Part shown: piece by piece, positions 42,745-51,646 of the stretch
Layout of the letters: each line of letters begins with the position of its first letter
Position numbering within the stretch: position 1 is the stretch's first letter
DNA from: Algicella marina
GTDB lineage: Bacteria; Pseudomonadota; Alphaproteobacteria; Rhodobacterales; Rhodobacteraceae
Reading direction: 5' to 3'
NCBI RefSeq assembly: GCF_009931615.1
Contig: NZ_CP046620.1
Location: forward strand, 821,501-885,500
Length of the DNA stretch: 64,000 nt
Notes under the pieces: model-generated
Told to the model about the DNA's origin: nothing
The model's database searches: none
The model's input: the letters and a program-made list of their open reading frames with translations, nothing else
Program-made: the position numbers and the translations under genes

Positions 42745-43734
42745 ATGCAAATAAATCAACACGCTAGATTATCCTGTGCCCCTATGATGGACTGGACGGA
42801 CCGGCATTGCCGAGTGTTTCACAGGCATTTTTCGGCGTCAGCGTTGCTCTATACCGAGATGATCACGTCTGCCGCGTTGGTCAACGGAGATGCGCGTCAT
42901 CTTCTCGACTATTCGGAACAGGAACACCCGGTTGCGCTGCAGCTAGGCGGCTCTGACCCATTGGAGCTGGCGGACGCGGTAAGAATCGCCGCACCTTTTG
43001 GGTACGACGAAATCAATCTTAACGTGGGTTGCCCGTCGGACCGGGTCCAGTCTGGATGTTTCGGCGCCATACTGATGGAGCGCCCCGACCTTGTGGCGCA
43101 TTGCGTGGAAGCCATGGTTGCTGCGACCGATATGCCCGTGACCGTAAAGTGCCGCATCGGTGTCGACGCGCAGGAGCCCCGCGAGGTCTTGCCAGCGTTC
43201 ATCGCAAAGGTTCGCGATGCCGGTGCCGCGCAGGTGACCATACACGCGCGAAAGGCGTGGTTGCAGGGGCTGAGCCCGAAGGAGAACCGCGATATCCCGC
43301 CGCTGGACTATGAGATTGTCAGAGAAATGAAAGCAGCGTTCCCGGATCTGCCGATTTCCGTCAATGGCGGTATCAACAGTTTGGCGGAGGTCGAGGAATT
43401 TCTGGCCAGCGGGCTGGACGGTGTGATGGTCGGGAGGGCTGCATATCATCAGCCGGCTAACGTTCTCAGCGCTGCGGATCAAAGGATTTTCGGTACCCGA
43501 GCAGACGCAGTGTCTGCCGAGCGTGCCGTAAGTGCCATGTTGCCATATATCGAGTCAGAACTCGGAAAGGGAGTGCCGCTCAACCGGATCACACGTCACA
43601 TGCTTGGTGCCTTTGCGGGACGTGCGGGTGCGCGGCACTGGCGGCGCACGCTCAGCGAGGGTGCTCATAAGCGCGGGGCAGGGCCGGAGCTTGTCGAACG
43701 GGCGCTCGCGCAGGTGACGGCGCTTGCTGCATGA
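42745..43734 (+). CDS. dusA: tRNA-dihydrouridine synthase A
   Basis: Encodes 329 aa. It has the Dus core: 'APMMDWTDRHCR' (FMN side), 'NLNVGCPSDRVQSG' with the catalytic Cys, and the DusA-specific 'TIHARKAWLQGLSP'. It reduces uridine in the D-loop of tRNA. The element is inserted at its 5' end, so the first residues and the promoter are probably supplied by element DNA. The ATG at 42745 has no strong ribosome-binding site, and a start a little later cannot be excluded. It is intact otherwise. Confidence 0.94.
   Translation: MQINQHARLSCAPMMDWTDRHCRVFHRHFSASALLYTEMITSAALVNGDARHLLDYSEQEHPVALQLGGSDPLELADAVRIAAPFGYDEINLNVGCPSDRVQSGCFGAILMERPDLVAHCVEAMVAATDMPVTVKCRIGVDAQEPREVLPAFIAKVRDAGAAQVTIHARKAWLQGLSPKENRDIPPLDYEIVREMKAAFPDLPISVNGGINSLAEVEEFLASGLDGVMVGRAAYHQPANVLSAADQRIFGTRADAVSAERAVSAMLPYIESELGKGVPLNRITRHMLGAFAGRAGARHWRRTLSEGAHKRGAGPELVERALAQVTALAA
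42769..42801 (+). other. Candidate attR inside the dusA 5' end
   Basis: The direct-repeat partner of 4728-4760 (24 of 33 identical). It covers the codons for 'CAPMMDWTD' of dusA, the region used by known dusA-specific integrases. Everything to the right is chromosomal. Confidence 0.5.
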
Positions 43735-43744
43735 GGCATTGAGA

Positions 43745-43975
43745 TTATTGATGCCGGCCTTTTCTGCCGCCTTTTCTCCGGCTTTGCAGCAGGGGTTTTC
43801 GTTCCGGCAGAACTGCCATGATCTCGGCGCGAGCCTCGGAAGACATTTGCGACCAGTTTGCTATTTCCTCTCCACTACGCAGACAGCCGATGCAAAGTTG
43901 GCTGTCGGGATGAAGGACGCAGATTTTCACACAGGGGCTTATAACACGCTCGCGCCGCCAGATATCGTCGCTCAT
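43745..43975 (-). CDS. DUF1289 Cys-rich protein
   Basis: Encodes 76 aa. It has the four-cysteine pattern of DUF1289 ('[20 protein letters not shown]'), probably binding an Fe-S cluster or zinc. The start overlaps the ruvX stop as ATGA. It is convergent with dusA with only 10 bases between the stop codons. Function unknown; linkage to ruvX is common in Rhodobacteraceae. Confidence 0.9.
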   Translation of the reverse strand: MSDDIWRRERVISPCVKICVLHPDSQLCIGCLRSGEEIANWSQMSSEARAEIMAVLPERKPLLQSRRKGGRKGRHQ

Positions 43976-44454
43976 GGGACACGCCCGCGCCGCATGTGAG
44001 TGAGTCGATCGAGAAAACCCTGAAGAATGTAGCTAGCGGCCACGTGGTCGATGACTTCGGCCCGGCGGCGGCGGGAAGTATCGGCTTCGAGCAATGCCCG
44101 CTCGGCGGCCACGGTAGAAAGCCGCTCATCCCAGAAGGTAATGGGAACGATCGTGCGCGTGGCCATGTTGCGTGCAAAGGCTTCGGTGGACTGGGCGCGG
44201 GGGCCGCGGCTGCCGTCCATGTTCAGAGGCATTCCGATGACGATACCGCAGATCGCACGCGGACCAATGATTGCCTCCAGTGCTTCGGCGTCGCCAGTGA
44301 ATTTCTTGCGGTTTATCGTGAGGATGGGCGTCGCGACGCTGCGAAGTGTGTCTGACACGGCAACACCGATCGTCTTGGTGCCGAGGTCGAGGCCCATCAG
44401 CGCACCGACAGAGGGAAGTTCAGCGATGAAGTCTGAGGTATCGGGATGGATCAT
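43972..44454 (-). CDS. ruvX: Putative pre-16S rRNA nuclease / Holliday junction resolvase YqgF
   Basis: Encodes 160 aa of the YqgF/RuvX family. It has '[20 protein letters not shown]' (first catalytic Asp), '[20 protein letters not shown]' and '[20 protein letters not shown]', with the final Asp in '[16 protein letters not shown]'. It processes the 5' end of 16S rRNA and has been linked to recombination. It lies between ccmI and the DUF1289 gene with ATGA overlaps on both sides. Confidence 0.95.
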   Translation of the reverse strand: MIHPDTSDFIAELPSVGALMGLDLGTKTIGVAVSDTLRSVATPILTINRKKFTGDAEALEAIIGPRAICGIVIGMPLNMDGSRGPRAQSTEAFARNMATRTIVPITFWDERLSTVAAERALLEADTSRRRRAEVIDHVAASYILQGFLDRLTHMRRGRVP

Positions 44455-45677
44455 TGCGCGACCTCGGCATCGCGCGCGGCCTGTTGCAGGCGGTTGAGTG
44501 CGACCTCATCGTCGGTGAAGATTTGGCGTGCATCTTGCCACGCCCTGCTGGCATCGGCTGTCCTGCCGAGCACCCCGTAGGCGCGGATCAGACGTTCCCA
44601 TTCGTCCAATGTGCCGCCTTCATCAGCCAAACGCAGGGCCAATCCTTCCACCATGCCTTCAATCATGGCGGCCCGTTCATCATCGCTCATGGCTTCCGAC
44701 GCGGCAATATCTGCGCCGCTTGGCCCCGTGGGTACATTGCGACCTGCCGCGATTGCGACCTCTGCAATCTGCGATCTTATGGCGGCGATCCATGGAGCGT
44801 TCGAGGGTCCTTCTGCGAGAAGGCGGTTCCAGAGATCGTAGGCAATGTCCGCGCGTCCGGACTGATACGCGAGCAGACCAGAATAGTAGCGCGCACGCGG
44901 ATCCGAAGGAGCAAGTGTCAGCGTCCGGCGCAAAGCTCTTTCCGCCTCGGGAGAAACATAGCCTTTGACGGCCAGAATGCGATACTCAGCCAAGGCAAAA
45001 ATGTCATCGGCAGTTGCCATCTCGCCCAAAAGGTCGACCAGATGTGCCTGAGCCCGCGCCGCCCGGGAAAACAATCGAAGGTTGGCGAGATTTCCGGCAA
45101 GTAGTCGATAGCCCCGAACATCGTCAGGTCGATCCTTCAGGAGGTTTTCGAGCCTGTCGATCAGGGCCAATTCTTCCGGGTCGAGCTCCGGACCGCCCTG
45201 CGAGATCATGGCTTCTGCCTCTTTCTGTCCGACACGGTCTGCGACCCGTGCTGATTCCTCAGCAAGCCGCTTTTGCAAAGGTTGGTCGGGCAGGCCACTG
45301 GCGCCCAGAAGCAGGTAGGTCGCAAGACCAGTGAAAAGAAACACCACCGCCAGGCCGACTGCCAAGAAGCTGTGTTGAGAAGTATCGGCTGCCACCGCCA
45401 CGTTTCCATGGCCTGCGAGTATTCGGCGACTGATCTCCACACGCAAATTTTCTGCCTCGGTTGAGGAAAGTGTGCCGCGTGCAAGGTCGCGTTCTATCTC
45501 GTTCAACTGGTCTCGATAGACGCCGAGATCCTTGCCGGGACCGTCACTGGCTGTAGCCGGGGCATTCCACACTTGACGGAGCACCACGATAGATACCCCC
45601 AACGTCACCGCTATCGTGACTGGCCAAAACCACACTGATCTGCTCCCTTGTCTGGATGGCGACACTATCGCCGACAT
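44451..45677 (-). CDS. ccmI: Cytochrome c biogenesis protein CcmI
   Basis: Encodes 408 aa. The N-terminal membrane helix (about 15-32), '[20 protein letters not shown]' and the second helix ('[20 protein letters not shown]') form the CcmI-1 part. The rest is a TPR-rich periplasmic CcmI-2 domain that holds apocytochrome c for haem ligation. It is encoded apart from other ccm genes, as often in Rhodobacteraceae. It is divergent from soxB. Confidence 0.92.
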   Translation of the reverse strand: MSAIVSPSRQGSRSVWFWPVTIAVTLGVSIVVLRQVWNAPATASDGPGKDLGVYRDQLNEIERDLARGTLSSTEAENLRVEISRRILAGHGNVAVAADTSQHSFLAVGLAVVFLFTGLATYLLLGASGLPDQPLQKRLAEESARVADRVGQKEAEAMISQGGPELDPEELALIDRLENLLKDRPDDVRGYRLLAGNLANLRLFSRAARAQAHLVDLLGEMATADDIFALAEYRILAVKGYVSPEAERALRRTLTLAPSDPRARYYSGLLAYQSGRADIAYDLWNRLLAEGPSNAPWIAAIRSQIAEVAIAAGRNVPTGPSGADIAASEAMSDDERAAMIEGMVEGLALRLADEGGTLDEWERLIRAYGVLGRTADASRAWQDARQIFTDDEVALNRLQQAARDAEVAQ

Positions 45678-45845
45678 GCAGATGGCTGCAATGTTGAATC
45701 CTTGGCCAGATGTCGCACCTCTCGAAAATGTCGCGAACCGCGATCAGGGTGCCGGTGACCGGAATTGACCAAGATCGGCAATCAGGCAGAAGTGGGATAG
45801 GGTCAAGGTGCCACACTCTTGATTCCCTTGTGTACGGGAGCCGGA

Positions 45846-47093
45846 ATGAAACGCTATTCTGCATTTGCCATTGCTCGCGAGGCCGTTCGCCACCACATCG
45901 GCTGGGAGCGGGCATGGCGATCGCCGGAGCCGAAGGCGACTTACGACGTGGTTATAGTCGGTGCTGGTGGTCACGGTTTGGCAACCGCTTATTACCTTGC
46001 CAAAAACCATGGTATCCGCCGGGTAGCCGTTCTGGAAAAAGGCTGGCTTGGAGGCGGCAATACGGGCCGCAATACCACTATCATCCGCTCGAACTATTTA
46101 CAGGACGAAAGTGCCGCGATCTTCGAAAAGTCGCGGGGCTTGTATGAGACACTGAGTCAGGATCTCAATTACAACATTATGTTCAGTCCGCGTGGAGTGT
46201 TGATGCTGGCGCAGACGGAACCCGAACTGCGGGCGTGGCAGCGCACGGCACATGCGAACCGGCTGGCCGGGATCGAATCTGAGATGGTGACACCGGACAG
46301 GATCAAGCAGATTGTGCCGATCATCAACGTCACTGGGCCACGCTACCCGGTGCTTGGCGGGCTTTGGCAAGCCCGAGGTGGAACCGCCCGACACGATGCC
46401 GTTGCCTGGGGATATGCCCGCGCGGCCTCTGACTTAGGCGTCGATATCATCCAGCAGTGCGAAGTAACTGGCATCAAAAGGGATGGGGCGGCCGTCACCG
46501 GCGTCGAGACGACCAAAGGCATGATTTCGTGTAAGAAACTTTGCATTGTGGTGGCAGGATCGTCCGGAGTACTTGCGGAGATGGTCGGCTTTCGGCTGCC
46601 GGTGGAGAGCGTCGCGTTGCAGGCCTTGGTTTCCGAGCCGATCAAGCCTTGCATGGACTGCGTCGTCATGGCCAATACCGTCCACGGATACATGAGCCAG
46701 TCCGACAAGGGCGAATTGGTGATCGGTGGTGGTGCGGACGGCTTCAACAACTACACTCAGCGCGGCTCGTTCCAGCATATCGAGGAGACGGTGCGAGCGC
46801 TGATCGAAACCTTCCCGATGATTTCCCGACTGAAAATGCTGCGTCAGTGGGGGGGCATCGTCGACATGACTGGCGACCGTTCGCCAATAATCTCAAGTAC
46901 TCCGGTGAAAAACGTCTTTATTAATTGCGGCTGGGGTACGGGCGGCTTCAAGGCAATCCCGGGGTCTGGGTGGGCAACGGCTGAGATGGTGGCTGACGGC
47001 GCACCACGTGCTCTGGCATCGTCCTTCAGTCTCGATCGCTTCCGCGAAGGCCGGATGATCGACGAGAGTGTCGCGGCGGCGGTGGCACACTGA
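45846..47093 (+). CDS. soxB: Sarcosine oxidase beta subunit
   Basis: Encodes 415 aa from the ATG at 45846. It has the FAD-binding dinucleotide fold 'DVVIVGAGGHGLATAYYLAK' (about 38-57), 'NTTIIRSNYLQDESAAIFE' and the C-terminal 'FINCGWGTGGFKAIPGSGWA'. With the alpha, gamma and delta subunits it oxidises sarcosine to glycine in the glycine-betaine/creatine degradation route. A small minus-strand gene separates it from soxDAG. Confidence 0.95.
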   Translation: MKRYSAFAIAREAVRHHIGWERAWRSPEPKATYDVVIVGAGGHGLATAYYLAKNHGIRRVAVLEKGWLGGGNTGRNTTIIRSNYLQDESAAIFEKSRGLYETLSQDLNYNIMFSPRGVLMLAQTEPELRAWQRTAHANRLAGIESEMVTPDRIKQIVPIINVTGPRYPVLGGLWQARGGTARHDAVAWGYARAASDLGVDIIQQCEVTGIKRDGAAVTGVETTKGMISCKKLCIVVAGSSGVLAEMVGFRLPVESVALQALVSEPIKPCMDCVVMANTVHGYMSQSDKGELVIGGGADGFNNYTQRGSFQHIEETVRALIETFPMISRLKMLRQWGGIVDMTGDRSPIISSTPVKNVFINCGWGTGGFKAIPGSGWATAEMVADGAPRALASSFSLDRFREGRMIDESVAAAVAH

Positions 47094-47116
47094 TGCTGAT
47101 TGAGTCCGCGACGCAC

Positions 47117-47144
47117 AAAAAAAACGCGGCCTCATGGGCCGCGC
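47117..47144 (-). terminator. Terminator of the 77-aa membrane gene
   Basis: A 7-bp GC stem (47125-47131 with 47137-47143) with a 5-base loop, followed on the minus strand by eight T residues. It lies between the convergent soxB and small-gene stops and ends the minus-strand transcript. Confidence 0.85.
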
Positions 47145-47176
47145 TTACGGTGGTGTTCTCTGCGGTATGGCGCGGG

Positions 47177-47410
47177 TTACTTGTTGCGCCCGAAATCGTA
47201 CTCGACATGTTTACGGTATCTCGGATGCGGTGCCGGCTTGGAGATCCGGTAGAGCGCGAACGCAAGAATTGCGAGGAGACCGTAGAGAGTGACACTTGTC
47301 AGCAGCGGCGAGGCTTCCACACCCATCGGGGCATAGAAAAATTCAGCAATGAATTCCTTGCTGGCTTCCGAAGCGGCGAGCAGGTCTTCTTTGATGGTTT
47401 CTGTACTCAT
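47177..47410 (-). CDS. Small single-pass membrane protein inside the sox cluster
   Basis: Encodes 77 aa from the ATG at 47410. A polar N-terminus ('MSTETIKEDLLAASEASKEF') is followed by one hydrophobic helix at about residues 44-60 ('SVTLYGLLAILAFALYRI') and a basic tail. It has its own strong terminator, which argues that it is expressed. The family is not recognised. It is transcribed against soxB and soxD, splitting the sarcosine oxidase genes into two units. Confidence 0.6.
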   Translation of the reverse strand: MSTETIKEDLLAASEASKEFIAEFFYAPMGVEASPLLTSVTLYGLLAILAFALYRISKPAPHPRYRKHVEYDFGRNK

Positions 47411-47790
47411 GTCTTCGCCCCCACGAAGTTGCATCGTTACTGGGTTTCAAGTGCTGATGACCATAGCATGGCAGGAAGCCTTGGTGAACACTGTGTAAAA
47501 AGTAACAGCCGCGGCGCACTCGCTTGGAATCGTATGCCGATCACAAACCGCACGCAGATCAATCAAAGGTTGTTCGCTCAAGTAATTGATTACATTAAAC
47601 AAAAATGTCTTGCGCCTGTCATTTTTGCGCCAAATTTGTCTTGCTGGAACGATAAGCCGCGTTTGTCTCCTGTGAGCAACCGACTTCCAACTTTCAATAA
47701 TCATAGGCTTCCAACGATGGGAATTCGCACCGAATCATCTGTCCGATTGGCCGACTTTGCTGGCCTGTCTTCAAAACCGGAAATCTTTCC
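47411..47790. promoter_or_regulatory. Gap with promoters of soxDAG and the small gene
   Basis: About 380 bases, AT-richer than the neighbours, with no frame that reads like a protein. It should contain divergent promoters for the 77-aa gene and for soxDAG. I could not pick a regulator site with confidence. Confidence 0.4.
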
Positions 47791-48114
47791 ATGCTGATAC
47801 TTTCATGCCCTTGCTGCGGAGTTCGCGGTGAAGAAACCGAGTTTTCGCCCGGTGGTGAAGCCCATCTGCGCCGCGCGGGTCCAGAAACTGACGATGCAGT
47901 TTTCTCTGAATATTTGTTCCAGCGTCGCAACCCGCGCGGAGTTCATTTCGAGCGCTGGCGTCATTCATTCGGCTGTGGCAAGTGGTTTCATGCTGCGCGA
48001 TGCACAAAGACATTGGAAGTGTTCGGCACTTATTCGGCGCAAGTCAGCGAAATTCCCGAAGACATCATCGCCGCCATCCGTGCCCGGCGGCCTGACTGGG
48101 AGATCAATCAATGA
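47791..48114 (+). CDS. soxD: Sarcosine oxidase delta subunit
   Basis: Encodes 107 aa. It has the zinc-binding set 'CPCCGVRGEETEF' near the start and 'WFHAARCTKTLEVFGTY' near the end, as in SoxD. The stop overlaps the soxA start (ATGA), so alpha-subunit translation is coupled. It is a small structural subunit of heterotetrameric sarcosine oxidase. Confidence 0.94.
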   Translation: MLILSCPCCGVRGEETEFSPGGEAHLRRAGPETDDAVFSEYLFQRRNPRGVHFERWRHSFGCGKWFHAARCTKTLEVFGTYSAQVSEIPEDIIAAIRARRPDWEINQ

Positions 48115-51100
48115 CAACGCGGTTGGGGCAGGGTGGTGCACTCATAGATCGAACAAAACAAGTTGAATTCATTTTCAACAATGTTCGGATGAGAGCGTTC
48201 GAGGGGGATACGCTCGCCTCAGCGCTTCTTGCAAATGGTCAGCGTTTCATCGGGCGATCGTTCAAGTACCATCGGCCCAGAGGGATCGTTGCAGCCGGTG
48301 CAGAGGAACCGAATGCGCTGTTCACCATTGGTGAGGGAAAGACGCTGGAGCCGAACCAAAGGGCGACGACAACGGAGGTATTCGATGGGTTGACCGCCTG
48401 TAGCCAGAACCACTGGCCGACGCTGAAGTTCGATGTCGGCGCGATCAACAGCCGCCTCTCCCGTTTCTTCCCAGCAGGTTTCTACTACAAGACGTTCATC
48501 CGCCCCAGGGCGGCCTGGAAGCATGTTTTCGAGCCGATCATCCGCCAGTCCGCCGGTCTGGGCAAACCGCCGAAGGACGCGGATGCTGACCGCTACGAGT
48601 ATTTTTATGCCTATGTCGATGTATTGATCATCGGCGGCGGTATCGCCGGAATTGCAGCGGCAAGAACGGCAGCGGCTTCCGGAGCGCGGGTGCTGTTGTG
48701 TGAGCAAGGCGCGACGTTCGGTGGCCGGGCATTGGTGGACGACGTCGAGATCGATGGCAAGCCAGGTGCGGACTGGGTGGCGCAGGAACTGGAAACGTTA
48801 ACCGCGCTCGAGAACGTAACGGTGCGCAACCGGATGATGGGGGCAGGCGTATACGATCACGGGTACGCGCTGGCGTACGAACAGCTGGACGACCACCTTG
48901 CGTCGAGCGACGGTCCGCGGCACAGGCTCTGGCGCATAAGGGCGCGTCGGATCATCACTGCCACAGGTGCAATCGAGCGGCCGCTGTCGTTTGCCGGAAA
49001 CGATGTACCGGGCGTGATGCTGGCATCTGCGGTGCGTGACTATGTTAGGCTTTATGGCGTTTCCCCAGGCGACCGGACTGTTGTTGTCACCAACAACGAT
49101 GACGGCTACCGCACGGCTCTTGCTCTGCATACCGCCGGATTGATGGTGCCCGTGATCCTCGATGCCAGGCAATCTGCGAATGGAGTCCTACCGCAAACTG
49201 CGCGCGCCGCTGGGCTGAAAGTTGAAACCGGGCGCGGCATTGCTGCGGTTAAGGGGCGGACGGGTGTCGAAGCTGTCGATATTTGCGTCCAAGCCGGCGA
49301 AGGAAGCATCATTGACACGATCGAATGCGATTGCGTCGCTATGTCGGGCGGTTGGTCTCCGGTAGTGCACCTGTGGTCGCATTGCGGTGGGAAACTGGTC
49401 TGGAACGAGGAAGAGGCCCATTTTCTTCCCGATCCTGCGCATCCACCGATTGGCGATGATGGCGAGGTATCCGTATTGGCCGCCGGGGCGGCCGCGGGAG
49501 CATTGCGCGACGATTGTCTCGAGAATGCAATAGCGGCCGCACACTCGGCCGCACGGTCTTCGGGCTATGCGGCTGTTGATGTGCCCAAACCTCAGTTACG
49601 CGTCCCGGCAGAAGATCCGATGGCACCGGTCTGGGTCATGCCGCAGGGCGCGAAGGCGACGCTTAGGGCCAAGGCGTTCCTGGATTTCCAGAACGACGTG
49701 AAAGTCGCGGACGTGGAACTCGCCGCCCGTGAGGGTTTCGAAAGCGTGGAGCATGCTAAACGTTACACCACATTGGGGATGGCAACGGACCAGGGGAAAC
49801 TCAGCAACATCAATGGTCTGGCTGTTCTTTCTGGAGCTTTGAATTCGCCAATTCCTCAGGTTGGGACAACAACCTTCCGCCCGCCCTACACCCCGATCTC
49901 GATGGGCTCAATCGCCGGGGAGGCGAGAGGTGCGCTGTTCAAACCATTGCGTAAGACGCCGATCGACAGATGGCACGACTCCAATGGTGCAAGTTGGGAA
50001 CCGGTCGCGGAATGGCGCCGCCCGTTCACCTATCTGCGAGATGGCGAAACCCGCGATGATGCTGTGAAACGGGAGATCCTGAACACGCGCACTGCGGTCG
50101 GTCTGCTGGATGCGTCTACTCTTGGAAAGATCCTTGTAAAGGGGCCGGATGCCGGTCGGTTTCTCGACCTGATCTATACCAACATGATGAGCAGCCTGAA
50201 GCGGGGTTCCTGCCGTTATGGGCTGATGTGCACTGAGAATGGGTTTCTCTTCGATGACGGCGTCGTCGCCCGTTTGAGTGAAGACAGTTTTCTGCTGCAC
50301 ACCACATCTGGGGGCTCGGACAGGGTTCATGCGTGGTTGGAGGAGTGGCTCCAAACGGAGTGGTGGGACCTGAAAGTCCATACCGCGAATCTGACGGAGC
50401 AATATGCCCAGATCGCCGTGGTCGGCCCAAAGGCGCGGACGGTTCTCGAAACACTCGGTGGTATGGACCTCTCGGCAGAGAACCTGCCATTCATGAAATG
50501 GGCGGATGGCCAGCTTGCGGGCATCGCCGCCCGTGTGTTTCGCATCTCGTTCTCTGGTGAATTGTCCTATGAGGTGGCTGTGCCAGCGGGGCAGGGGATG
50601 GCATTCTGGGATGCTTGCCTGACAGCAGGCGAAGCTCATGGCATCATGCCCTATGGCACCGAGGCGCTGCACGTGATGCGCGCTGAAAAGGGGTTCGTGA
50701 TGATCGGAGACGAGACGGATGGTACAGTAACGCCTCAGGATCTGAATCTTGGTTGGGCGGTGTCTAAAAAGAAAGCGGATTTTATCGGCAAGCGGGCTCA
50801 GATGCGCAGTGATTTTCAGAGGCCGGGCCGAAAACAACTTGTGGGGTTGGAGACGCTGGAACCACAAACCGTGCTGCCAGATGGTGCCCATGCGGTCGAG
50901 CCGGGAAAGAATGCTTATGGCCAGGCCCGGACCATTGGTCATGTCACCTCGACTTACTATTCGCCAACCCTAGAGCGTTCCATTGCCATGGCTCTGATCA
51001 AGGGGGGCTCCGACCGGATGGGTGAAGTGCTCGACTTCCCGGTGGAAGGGGACAGGGTGATCAAGGCACGGGTTGTTGATCCGGTTTTCCTCGACAAGGA

Positions 51101-51122
51101 AGGGGAGCGGCAGAATGTCTGA
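48111..51122 (+). CDS. soxA: Sarcosine oxidase alpha subunit
   Basis: Encodes 1003 aa, full length. The N-terminal domain (about 1-95) resembles a ferredoxin fold without cluster cysteines. The NAD-binding Rossmann motif 'VLIIGGGIAGIAAARTAAAS' is at about 171-190. The C-terminal 400 residues form an aminomethyltransferase-like (GcvT) domain that binds tetrahydrofolate ('ALHVMRAEKGFVMIGDETDG'), giving methylene-THF from the sarcosine methyl group. It overlaps both soxD and soxG. Confidence 0.95.
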   Translation: MTTRLGQGGALIDRTKQVEFIFNNVRMRAFEGDTLASALLANGQRFIGRSFKYHRPRGIVAAGAEEPNALFTIGEGKTLEPNQRATTTEVFDGLTACSQNHWPTLKFDVGAINSRLSRFFPAGFYYKTFIRPRAAWKHVFEPIIRQSAGLGKPPKDADADRYEYFYAYVDVLIIGGGIAGIAAARTAAASGARVLLCEQGATFGGRALVDDVEIDGKPGADWVAQELETLTALENVTVRNRMMGAGVYDHGYALAYEQLDDHLASSDGPRHRLWRIRARRIITATGAIERPLSFAGNDVPGVMLASAVRDYVRLYGVSPGDRTVVVTNNDDGYRTALALHTAGLMVPVILDARQSANGVLPQTARAAGLKVETGRGIAAVKGRTGVEAVDICVQAGEGSIIDTIECDCVAMSGGWSPVVHLWSHCGGKLVWNEEEAHFLPDPAHPPIGDDGEVSVLAAGAAAGALRDDCLENAIAAAHSAARSSGYAAVDVPKPQLRVPAEDPMAPVWVMPQGAKATLRAKAFLDFQNDVKVADVELAAREGFESVEHAKRYTTLGMATDQGKLSNINGLAVLSGALNSPIPQVGTTTFRPPYTPISMGSIAGEARGALFKPLRKTPIDRWHDSNGASWEPVAEWRRPFTYLRDGETRDDAVKREILNTRTAVGLLDASTLGKILVKGPDAGRFLDLIYTNMMSSLKRGSCRYGLMCTENGFLFDDGVVARLSEDSFLLHTTSGGSDRVHAWLEEWLQTEWWDLKVHTANLTEQYAQIAVVGPKARTVLETLGGMDLSAENLPFMKWADGQLAGIAARVFRISFSGELSYEVAVPAGQGMAFWDACLTAGEAHGIMPYGTEALHVMRAEKGFVMIGDETDGTVTPQDLNLGWAVSKKKADFIGKRAQMRSDFQRPGRKQLVGLETLEPQTVLPDGAHAVEPGKNAYGQARTIGHVTSTYYSPTLERSIAMALIKGGSDRMGEVLDFPVEGDRVIKARVVDPVFLDKEGERQNV

Positions 51123-51645
51123 AATCGTGCATGTCGAAAAGCTGGGCCGCCGTGGAATGATTTCTATGAAGGGAGATCTGGCGGAAAAGCTGGTCGCCGC
51201 TGTTGCCGAGGCGGCGACAGGAATGGCGTTGCCCGGGCCGCGAGAGATTATGCTGGAGGATGGAAGGGGCTTGGCATGGATGGCCCCGGATGAGTTGCTA
51301 CTGCTGTTTCCAGAAGAAGAGGTGGAGCAAGCACTGACCAAAATGGAATCCAGTGCGGGAGATCAGCACATCCTGATTGCAGAGGTTTCAGATGCCAGGA
51401 CCATTTTCGCAGTCGAAGGCGCCCGTGCCCGGGAAGTACTTGCTAAACTTGCGCCGGTAGATCTATCGCCTGAAGCCTTTGGGCAAAGGCAAATCCGGCG
51501 GACGCGGCTGGCGCAGGTGGCGGCAGCTTTCTGGCTCGTCTCTGAGACCCGTTTCGAAGTTGTCTGTTTCCGCTCTGTCGAGGATTACGTGGAGGGCCTG
51601 CTACGCTTGAGCGCGGCACCCGGAACAGTGCCGGAGTTCTTTTAA
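51115..51645 (+). CDS. soxG: Sarcosine oxidase gamma subunit
   Basis: Encodes 176 aa from the ATG at 51115, overlapping soxA by 8 bases. It reads 'LPGPREIMLEDGRGLAWMAP' and 'FEVVCFRSVEDYVEGLLRLS', as in SoxG proteins, which resemble half of a GcvT fold. It completes the BDAG set. No glyA, purU or folD gene follows, unlike some sarcosine oxidase operons. Confidence 0.92.
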   Translation: MSEIVHVEKLGRRGMISMKGDLAEKLVAAVAEAATGMALPGPREIMLEDGRGLAWMAPDELLLLFPEEEVEQALTKMESSAGDQHILIAEVSDARTIFAVEGARAREVLAKLAPVDLSPEAFGQRQIRRTRLAQVAAAFWLVSETRFEVVCFRSVEDYVEGLLRLSAAPGTVPEFF

Positions 51646-51646
51646 A

